Below, in pieces: positions 1 through 4,844 of a stretch of DNA of 5,893 nucleotides. The notes beneath the pieces were generated by a model. The model did not search any database. It was not told where the DNA came from and worked only from the letters and a program-made list of their open reading frames with translations. Each line of letters begins with the position of its first letter. Positions within the stretch are counted from its first letter, which is position 1. A program made the translations under genes and the position numbers. Origin of the DNA: Lachnospiraceae bacterium UBA3287 (lineage in GTDB: Bacteria > Bacillota > Clostridia > Lachnospirales > Lachnospiraceae); contig DETN01000210.1 of NCBI GenBank assembly GCA_002362155.1, forward strand, positions 2,067 to 7,959, read 5' to 3'.

Positions 1-1000
1 AAAGATCCTTTCGGCATGTACGGCATGCCTTTTATCCATAGCCCTTATCTGCGGCTGCGGGGCAAAGACCCCTTCGGCCGGTGAAAACCAGCCTGCAGAG
101 ACCGCAGCTTCAGAGAGCGCAGAGGGAGATTCCCTCAGCATCGTGGCTTCCGTTTTTCCCGCCTGGGACTGGGCCCGGAACGTGATCGGCGATGTACCCG
201 GCGCTGACCTGACCCTGCTGGTGGACAGCGGGGTGGACCTGCACAGCTACCAGCCTTCCGTGGAGGATATCCTGACCATTTCCACCTGCGACCTTTTCAT
301 CTACGTGGGAGGAGAGTCTGACGGCTGGGCCTCGGACGCCCTGGCCCAGGCCGTGAATGAAGACATGGTGGTCATAAACCTCCTGGACGCTCTGGGCGAC
401 AGGGCCAGGGAGGAAGAGATCGTGGAAGGCATGGAAGCGGAGGAAGAAGAGGAAGAGGAAGGCGCTCTGGACGAGCACGTCTGGCTCTCCCTTAAAAACG
501 CGGCGGTCCTGACAGAGGCCATCGAAAAGGCCCTGGCAGAGATCGATCCCGAAAATGCCGCCGTCTACGAGGCCAATCTGGCGGCCTACACGGAAAAGCT
601 TACTGCCCTGGATGCGGCCTATGAGAAGGCTGTGGAAGAAGCGCCCCACGACACGGTCCTGTTCGGGGACCGCTTCCCCTTCCGCTATCTGACGGAGGAC
701 TACGGTCTTGACTACTACGCAGCCTTTGCGGGCTGCTCCGCGGAGACGGAAGCCAGCTTTGAGACCATCCTTTTCCTGGCGGACAAAGTGGACGAGCTGG
801 GACTGTCCTGTGTCCTGACCATAGACGGATCCGATCAGAAGATCGCACAGACCGTTGCACAGACTGCAAAGAGCACAGAGCCCCAGATCCTGACCCTGGA
901 TTCCATCCAGAGCATCACCAGGGAAGACATGGAAAAGGGGACCACCTATCTGTCCATTATGGAAGAGAACCTGGAGGTCCTGAAAAAAGCCCTGCAGTAA
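1..1000 (+). CDS. ZnuA/AdcA-type metal ABC transporter substrate-binding lipoprotein (5' end outside window)
   Basis: Extracellular, membrane-anchored receptor that should capture Zn2+ or a similar divalent metal for an ABC importer. The frame is open from base 2, giving 332 residues (numbered here from base 2); only the start codon and a few residues are missing. Residues 1-19 form a hydrophobic lipoprotein signal ending in ICGC, with Cys19 the probable lipidated residue, followed by a Ser/Ala/Glu-rich linker. Family landmarks: GVDLHSYQPS (His81, first metal ligand), DEHVWLSLKNA (His159, second ligand), FGDRFPFRYL at about 221-230 where classical members carry the third His, GCSAETEASFETI, and TIDGSDQK with Asp275 as likely acidic ligand. 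The loop before His159 is a Glu run (about 145-154) in place of the His-rich loop of many ZnuA proteins. A terminator follows the stop, so this is the last gene of its unit; permease and ATPase genes are not in view. The family is confident, the exact metal is not. Confidence 0.9.
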   Translation, partial: KILSACTACLLSIALICGCGAKTPSAGENQPAETAASESAEGDSLSIVASVFPAWDWARNVIGDVPGADLTLLVDSGVDLHSYQPSVEDILTISTCDLFIYVGGESDGWASDALAQAVNEDMVVINLLDALGDRAREEEIVEGMEAEEEEEEEGALDEHVWLSLKNAAVLTEAIEKALAEIDPENAAVYEANLAAYTEKLTALDAAYEKAVEEAPHDTVLFGDRFPFRYLTEDYGLDYYAAFAGCSAETEASFETILFLADKVDELGLSCVLTIDGSDQKIAQTVAQTAKSTEPQILTLDSIQSITREDMEKGTTYLSIMEENLEVLKKALQ

Positions 1001-1022
1001 AAAAACATAAAGAAATGCCTGC

Positions 1023-1068
1023 GGCCCGGACGCACTTTCATACAGTGCGGTCCGGGCCATTTCCTTTT
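1023..1068 (+). terminator. Rho-independent terminator after the metal-receptor gene
   Basis: Bases 1023-1036 (GGCCCGGACGCACT) pair with 1044-1058 (AGTGCGGTCCGGGCC) apart from one bulged base, leaving a loop of about 7 bases. The T-rich tail (1060-1068) is interrupted by two C. It lies 22 bases after the stop codon of the receptor gene. An A-rich stretch just upstream (998-1016) gives a T-rich tail on the other strand, so weak action in reverse is also possible. Confidence 0.75.
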
Positions 1069-1131
1069 CTGCCGGCTCCGGGAATCTTTTTCCGGCCTGC
1101 CTTATGCCTGCTTTTAAGCCTTTTCGCAGCA

Positions 1132-1227
1132 GACAGATCGGACGACAGGGACGATCTCTTTATCGTGGACCTGCCGGAGGAAATGCAGGATGCAGGGCCG
1201 TCGGAAGGCCATAAGGAAAATTTATAA
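1132..1227 (+). pseudogene. possible 3' remnant of an unidentified gene
   Basis: Between the two terminators one plus frame reads a coding-like, acidic stretch that ends in LPEEMQDAGPSEGHKENL and a TAA at 1225-1227, 17 bases before the next terminator stem. The frame remains open upstream to an ATG at 1015, but that start lies before the preceding terminator hairpin and would translate straight through it, so it is not credible. An ATG at 1183 has GGAGGA almost touching it and gives only 14 residues. I do not recognise the sequence. The arrangement (C-terminal-like tail, stop, strong terminator, no start) suggests a gene end left by deletion. It could equally be chance reading of non-coding DNA. 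Confidence 0.25.
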
Positions 1228-1234
1228 GGCACTG

Positions 1235-1280
1235 AAAAACAGGGCAGGACCGGAAGCTCAGCTTCCGGTCCTGTTTTTTT
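1235..1280. terminator. strong bidirectional terminator between convergent units
   Basis: Bases 1245-1258 (CAGGACCGGAAGCT) and 1260-1273 (AGCTTCCGGTCCTG) are perfect reverse complements; in practice the stem is about 12 bp with a 5-base loop. Seven T follow on the plus strand (1274-1280), the textbook form of an intrinsic terminator. On the other side five A at 1235-1239 give a T-run for transcripts coming from the right. The hairpin lies 42 bases beyond the stop of the minus-strand AraC-type gene, so it probably ends that transcript as well as anything entering from the left. Confidence 0.88.
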
Positions 1281-1322
1281 AATGGACAGGCACATCTGTC
1301 TGCACTCTGCAGGTCATTTTTT

Positions 1323-2267
1323 CTAAAGATCCGGTGAGACAGCCCCGCTTTCCAGAAGGGAGAGGCTCTCCCGGTGAGAGTAGATATGCTCCAGGGAGTG
1401 GAGGCTTCTGTGGTTCCTTTTCCGGTCCCGGCCTGCCTGGGGAGAGTTCCGGTATTCCTCCGGCGTCATGGAAAAGCGCTGGCGGAAGGCACTTACAAAG
1501 TAGCGGTAGTCCGAAAAGCCGCAGGCGTAGCAGATATCCAGAAGCTTTCCCCTCTCCTCGTGGATCATCTGACAGGCGGCGTTCAGGCGGACGGAGGTGA
1601 CATATTCCTGGAAGGACTGATTTAAGGTATCCCGGATCAGGTGGGACAGATAGCCCATGGACCGTCCTTCCTTTTCCGCAAAGTCCGACAGGCGGATCTT
1701 GTGCATGTAGCCCCGGTCCACGTAGTCTAAAAGCCTCTGCATCCTCTGGCTCTTCTGGATCCGCTCCCCCGCTTCCTGCAGGGTCTCCTCGTGGTGGGGC
1801 ATGGCCCTGAGGAGCCTGTAGAGGATCAGGCCCGCCATGGAAGCGCAGTAGATCCCGGAGTCCGGCTCCTCCTTCAGATAGGCGCTGAAGAGGGAGAGGA
1901 TGTCTTTCCTGACGGCGGTCATTTCCTCCCCGGACAGATACCGGTCCGGAAGGAAGGCGTCGAAGAGGATCTGGCCGGAGCTGCGGGAAGACCGGAAGCG
2001 GGTCAGGTCCAGCTGCATGCAGAGAAAGGTGGCGCCCCCTTCCTCTCCCCGGAATTCGTGGATGACCTCACGGTTGACCAGAAGGATGCTGCCGGGATCA
2101 AGGACATAGTCTTCTCCCATGCTGCCCACATGAAGGACCCCGTCCAGGTTCCAGATCAGCTCCAGCTCGTCGTGCTGGTGGGGAGTCCGGTAGTCCACCG
2201 TATTCATAAACATGTTCAGGCCTTCGATCCGGTCATACTCGACGATCTCTATTTCGCGCTTTGCCAC
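1323..2267 (-). CDS. AraC-family transcriptional regulator with N-terminal cupin sensor
   Basis: DNA-binding regulator of 314 residues, the usual size for sugar-responsive AraC-type proteins. Residues about 18-100 form a cupin-like ligand domain, with TPHQHDELELIWNLDG (28-43) and a DPGSILLVNREVIHEF strand pair (57-72). Residues 178-275 are the AraC/XylS DNA-binding domain: first helix-turn-helix around IRLSDFAEKEGRSMGYLSHL (191-210), then the signature LDICYACGFSDYRYFVSAFRQRFSMTPEEYR (243-273). A basic, Ser/Leu-rich tail of about 40 residues follows. I chose the GTG at 2267: AAAGGA lies 7 bases before it and the protein-like sequence begins there, whereas a longer frame to an ATG at 2384 reads through AT-rich promoter DNA. 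It diverges from the kinase operon and is the likely local activator, with the isomerase substrate or product as a plausible inducer (inference). Confidence 0.93.
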   Translation of the reverse strand: MAKREIEIVEYDRIEGLNMFMNTVDYRTPHQHDELELIWNLDGVLHVGSMGEDYVLDPGSILLVNREVIHEFRGEEGGATFLCMQLDLTRFRSSRSSGQILFDAFLPDRYLSGEEMTAVRKDILSLFSAYLKEEPDSGIYCASMAGLILYRLLRAMPHHEETLQEAGERIQKSQRMQRLLDYVDRGYMHKIRLSDFAEKEGRSMGYLSHLIRDTLNQSFQEYVTSVRLNAACQMIHEERGKLLDICYACGFSDYRYFVSAFRQRFSMTPEEYRNSPQAGRDRKRNHRSLHSLEHIYSHRESLSLLESGAVSPDL

Positions 2268-2274
2268 GGGGATT

Positions 2275-2280
2275 TCCTTT
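2275..2280 (-). promoter_or_regulatory. ribosome binding site that fixes the GTG start of the AraC-type gene
   Basis: On the minus strand AAAGGA is followed by 7 bases and then GTG (first base 2267). No comparable site precedes the in-frame ATGs further upstream, and those lie over the promoter -10 or upstream of it, so the GTG is the preferred start. Confidence 0.7.
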
Positions 2281-2328
2281 CTGCTATAAAAATGACAAAA
2301 AAATATCCAATTAATGCTATATATGACT

Positions 2329-2357
2329 ATTTTAGACATTGCCTGGAGGCGGGTCAA
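2329..2357 (-). promoter_or_regulatory. sigma-A-type promoter of the AraC-family gene
   Basis: On the minus strand TTGACC (plus 2352-2357) and TAAAAT (plus 2329-2334) are separated by exactly 17 bases; each hexamer matches the consensus at five of six positions. Transcription would begin near 2322, giving a leader of about 55 bases before the GTG start. The good match suggests appreciable basal expression of the regulator. Confidence 0.68.
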
Positions 2358-2478
2358 GAAGAGCTTTTGCCCCTGAAAAACCATGGATTGGCATGAAATC
2401 TGTACATTTATGCAGACTGCACAAAGCGGGGAAGGGAAACTTGTGAAAAACAGAGAAGATGAGCAAATATCAAATTAG

Positions 2479-2484
2479 TATAAT
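2479..2484 (+). promoter_or_regulatory. candidate -10 element of the xylB operon
   Basis: A perfect TATAAT lies about 130 bases before the kinase start. Seventeen bases upstream (2456-2461) nothing resembles TTGACA; TTGTGA at 2441-2446 is far too distant to pair with it, and there is no extended -10 TG. A good -10 without a -35 is what an activator-dependent promoter looks like, in keeping with a divergent AraC-type gene. A second candidate -10, CATAAT at 2526-2531, sits just after the tandem repeat. The sequence alone does not tell which is used. Confidence 0.45.
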
Positions 2485-2496
2485 AAAAAAATACAT

Positions 2497-2519
2497 AAGT
2501 CAATGCAAAGTCCAATGCA
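2497..2519 (+). repeat. tandem direct repeat, candidate regulator binding site
   Basis: AAGTCAATGCA (2497-2507) is followed without a gap by AAGTCCAATGCA (2508-2519); the two differ by one inserted C. Their phasing of about one helical turn suits protein binding on one face of the DNA. If CATAAT at 2526 is the -10, the repeat covers the -35 region, where AraC-type activators often bind; if TATAAT at 2479 is used, the repeat lies downstream of the start and would suit a repressor. Confidence 0.55.
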
Positions 2520-2536
2520 TTCCCCCATAATGGACT
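2509..2536. repeat. short inverted repeat in the kinase leader
   Basis: AGTCCA (2509-2514) and TGGACT (2531-2536) are exact inverted copies 16 bases apart, and the left arm is shared with the second unit of the tandem repeat. The stem is only 6 bp and there is no T-run after it, so it is not a terminator; it may be a third, inverted, operator half-site. Confidence 0.35.
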
Positions 2537-2600
2537 CATAAAGAAAAAGAAAATCCCCATGCGGGAAGAGAAAGCACACAGGCAGCATTCAGGGCTTCAA

Positions 2601-2606
2601 AGGAGG
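2601..2606 (+). promoter_or_regulatory. consensus ribosome binding site of the kinase gene
   Basis: AGGAGG, within AAAGGAGG, lies 6 bases before the ATG at 2613. It decides against an in-frame ATG at 2559, which would add 18 residues ahead of the MYTIGIDLG start typical of FGGY kinases and has no ribosome site of its own. Confidence 0.85.
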
Positions 2607-2612
2607 ATAAGA

Positions 2613-4088
2613 ATGTACACCATCGGCATCGATCTGGGAACCTCCGCGACCAAGTTCCTTCTGGTCTCGGAAGACGGAAGCATCGCTTCCACTGTTACAA
2701 AAGAATACGGACTTTCCTTCCCCCATCCGGGCTGGTCCGAGCAGGAACCCGCTGACTGGTGGAAGGCTGTTCTGGAGGGTATTCCGGAACTGGTAAAGGA
2801 CGTGGATAAGGATCAGATCGCAGGCATCGGCCTGGGCGGCCAGATGCACGGCCTGGTGGTCCTGGACGAGAACGACGAAGTGATCCGTCCCGCCATCCTC
2901 TGGAACGACGGCCGGACAGGAAAGCAGGTGGACTACCTCAATGAGACCATCGGCAGAGACTTCCTTTCCGCCCATACCGGCAACATCGCCTTCGCAGGCT
3001 TTACGGCGCCCAAGATCCTCTGGATGAAGGAGAAAGAGCCCGAAAAGTTTGCCAGGATCAGAAAGATCATGCTTCCCAAGGACTATGTGGCCTATAAGCT
3101 TTCCGGCGTCTTCTGCACCGACTATTCCGACGCCTCCGGCATGCTGCTCCTGGACGTGGAGCATAAGTGCTGGTCGAAGGAAATGCTGGAGATCTGCTCC
3201 GTTAAGGAAGAGCAGCTGGCATCCCTCCACGAGAGCTGGGAGAACGTAGGCACCCTTCTTCCCGAGGTGGCCAGGGCCCTTGGCCTTCCCGAGACCGTCA
3301 TCGTGACCCCCGGCGCCGGCGACAACGCCGCGGGCGCTGTAGGCACCGGCACAGTGGGAGACGGACACTGCACCATTTCCATGGGCACCTCCGGCACCGT
3401 ATTCATCAGTTCCGAAAAATTCGGGGTGGACGCCACCAATGGCCTCCACGCCTTCGCCCACGCCGACGGCGCCTGGCACCTGATGGGCTGCATGCTCTCC
3501 GCCGCTTCCTGCAACATGTGGTGGCAGGACAGCATCCTGCAGAATAAGGACTATGCGGGAGAGCAGGCCGGCATCACCGACGACATGCTGGGCAGGGGCC
3601 ACGTTTACTTCCTGCCTTACCTGATGGGCGAAAGATCCCCCATCAACGATACGGACGCAAGAGGCACCTTCATCGGCATGACCATGGACACCACCCATAC
3701 CGAAATGACCCAGGCCATGCTGGAGGGCGTAGCCTTTGCCTTCAGGGACTGCCTCGAGGTGGCAAAGTCCATCGGCGTTCCCATCCCCAGAGCCATGCTC
3801 TGCGGCGGCGGCTCCAAATCTCCCCTCTGGAGAAAGATCATGACCAACGTCCTGAACATTCCCCTGGATCTGCCCGTCAGCGAACAGGGCCCCGGCTATG
3901 GCGGCGCCATCCTGGCCATGGTGGGCTGCGGGATCTATCCTTCCGTGCAGGACGCCTGCAAAAAGCTGGTCAGCGTAAAGGAGACCATTTATCCCGATCC
4001 CGCCATCGCGGAAAGATATGAGGAGCGCTACAGGAAGTTCTCCCGCATCTATCCCGCCTGCAGAGAACTCTTCAAGGAACTTGCTTAA
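2613..4088 (+). CDS. xylB: xylulokinase-like FGGY carbohydrate kinase
   Basis: Cytoplasmic ATP-dependent kinase that should phosphorylate a ketose, classically D-xylulose to D-xylulose 5-phosphate, feeding the pentose phosphate pathway. At 491 residues it has the full length of XylB. Visible landmarks: N-terminal phosphate loop IGIDLGTSATK (4-14); GGQMHG (75-80), the Met-His-Gly typical of xylulokinases at the sugar site; ILWNDGR (95-101); PGAGDNAAGAVG (233-244), whose Asp237 corresponds to the catalytic base of E. coli XylB; GTSGTVF (258-264) as second phosphate motif; GERSP (339-343); and LCGGGSKSPLWRKIMTN (396-412) for adenine binding, then EQGPGYGGAILA. No key residue is missing. It is first in the operon, 28 bases ahead of the DUF4867 gene. 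The partner isomerase is FucI-like and not XylA, so the natural substrate may be another ketopentose or related sugar. Confidence 0.94.
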   Translation: MYTIGIDLGTSATKFLLVSEDGSIASTVTKEYGLSFPHPGWSEQEPADWWKAVLEGIPELVKDVDKDQIAGIGLGGQMHGLVVLDENDEVIRPAILWNDGRTGKQVDYLNETIGRDFLSAHTGNIAFAGFTAPKILWMKEKEPEKFARIRKIMLPKDYVAYKLSGVFCTDYSDASGMLLLDVEHKCWSKEMLEICSVKEEQLASLHESWENVGTLLPEVARALGLPETVIVTPGAGDNAAGAVGTGTVGDGHCTISMGTSGTVFISSEKFGVDATNGLHAFAHADGAWHLMGCMLSAASCNMWWQDSILQNKDYAGEQAGITDDMLGRGHVYFLPYLMGERSPINDTDARGTFIGMTMDTTHTEMTQAMLEGVAFAFRDCLEVAKSIGVPIPRAMLCGGGSKSPLWRKIMTNVLNIPLDLPVSEQGPGYGGAILAMVGCGIYPSVQDACKKLVSVKETIYPDPAIAERYEERYRKFSRIYPACRELFKELA

Positions 4089-4116
4089 AGGCCCCACGGG
4101 CAGAAAGGAAAGCCAT

Positions 4117-4758
4117 ATGAAAATCTATTCCGTAAACGATCCCGAATTCAAAGCCTACGGCAGAGTCGTGACAGGTCTGGAGGATGCCTGCAGAGAGATC
4201 CTTGAGAACCTTCCCCTGACCCCTCTTCCCGAGGGAGTGGGCTATGTTCCCACAGAGCCCATCCTGCAAAAGCTCCCCGCGGCAGACATCTTCCGCGACC
4301 ACGTTTTCGGCGGCATGCCTGTGGAACTGGGCTGGTGCAACGGCCACAACACAAAGCTCAACTGCCTGGAATACCACAGGGACAGCGAGTACAACCTGGG
4401 CACCGAAGACTTCATCCTCCTTCTGGCAAAGATGGATGAGATCGGAGAGGACGGCATCCTGGACACTGCGTGCGTAAAGGCCTTCCGGGTCCCCGCAGGG
4501 GTCCTGACGGAAGTCTACGCCACCACCCTCCACTATGCTCCCTGCCATACGGATTCGGAAAAAGGCTTCCGCGTCCTGGTAGCCCTTCCCTGGGGCACCA
4601 ATACTGACAGGCCCGTCATGGAGAACCTGACCAGGGAGGACAGCCTCATGACCGCAAGGAACAAGTGGCTTTTAGCCCATCCCGAATCCTCTGAAGCCGC
4701 AGGCGGCGCTGTCATCGGCCTTAAGGGCGTCAACATCGATATCGCCTCCGACCTGTAA
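4117..4758 (+). CDS. DUF4867 family protein, cupin-like, unknown function
   Basis: Protein of 213 residues that I recognise as the DUF4867 family of Firmicutes and Bacteroidetes; its biochemical role is, to my knowledge, not established. There is no signal peptide or membrane segment, so it should act in the cytoplasm. The sequence resembles a cupin barrel: first motif around WCNGHNTKLNCLEYHRDSE (73-91), with His77, Glu85, His87 and Glu91 as possible metal ligands, and a second around VPAGVLTEVYATTLHYAPCH (125-144), with Glu132, His139 and His144. The ATG at 4117 is chosen because AAAGGAA ends 6 bases before it; a longer frame would overlap the kinase gene by 71 bases without a ribosome site. 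It lies between a ketose kinase and a FucI-like isomerase in one operon, so it probably acts on the same sugar, for example as an isomerase, epimerase or accessory enzyme. That is an inference from neighbours. Confidence 0.85.
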   Translation: MKIYSVNDPEFKAYGRVVTGLEDACREILENLPLTPLPEGVGYVPTEPILQKLPAADIFRDHVFGGMPVELGWCNGHNTKLNCLEYHRDSEYNLGTEDFILLLAKMDEIGEDGILDTACVKAFRVPAGVLTEVYATTLHYAPCHTDSEKGFRVLVALPWGTNTDRPVMENLTREDSLMTARNKWLLAHPESSEAAGGAVIGLKGVNIDIASDL

Positions 4759-4844
4759 AGGAAAATATTAACAGGAACCGTAAATTGATTCAGATAGAAA
4801 AAGGAACCTGAAAACAAGGACACACCGGAAAAAAGGAGAAAAAC
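4759..4844 (+). other. spacer between DUF4867 and isomerase genes
   Basis: This 86-base A-rich spacer has no terminator hairpin and no good promoter, which supports co-transcription of the flanking genes. A 7-base direct repeat, AGGAACC, occurs at 4773-4779 and 4802-4808, 29 bases apart; it is too short to claim a function. Confidence 0.5.

Larger units (their letters stand above)
2268..2612. other. divergent AT-rich control region between regulator and sugar operon
   Basis: This 345-base stretch carries no gene. It is clearly richer in A and T than the coding DNA on either side, most of all at 2281-2340 and 2455-2560. It contains the leader and promoter of the AraC-type gene on the left, a TATAAT element and tandem repeats in the middle, and an A/G-rich leader with the kinase ribosome site on the right. 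No riboswitch or tRNA is visible. Confidence 0.8.

Noticed and set aside
110..1060. 316-codon open frame on the minus strand across the metal-receptor gene
   Set aside because: The start lies in the terminator hairpin and the frame mirrors the receptor gene; the plus strand has the lipobox and metal-binding motifs.
1300..1322. small hairpin CTGCA/TGCAG followed by a T-run
   Set aside because: The stem is only 5 bp with a 3-base loop, and the tract lies at the stop codon of a minus-strand gene; the strong hairpin at 1245-1273 makes it unnecessary.
2268..2384. 39-residue N-terminal extension of the AraC-type protein
   Set aside because: It translates the promoter and leader, would begin upstream of the -10 element, and has no ribosome site, whereas the GTG at 2267 has one.
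1791..2396. 201-codon plus-strand open frame over the AraC-type gene
   Set aside because: Antisense shadow that runs on into the AT-rich promoter region; the minus-strand reading has the AraC signature.
2394..2407. possible catabolite-repression (cre) site, TGAAATCTGTACAT
   Set aside because: It misses the central CG and one further conserved base of the cre consensus, so it is no better than chance in this AT-rich region.
2589..4097. 502-codon open frame on the minus strand across the kinase gene
   Set aside because: It is the antisense shadow of xylB. G/C-ending codons suppress stops on the opposite strand; the translation is Gly/Ala/His-rich with no recognisable motifs, while the plus strand shows every FGGY kinase motif.
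4018..4116. 33-residue N-terminal extension of the DUF4867 protein
   Set aside because: It would overlap the end of the kinase gene out of frame and is unlike the MKIYSVND start, which has its own ribosome site.
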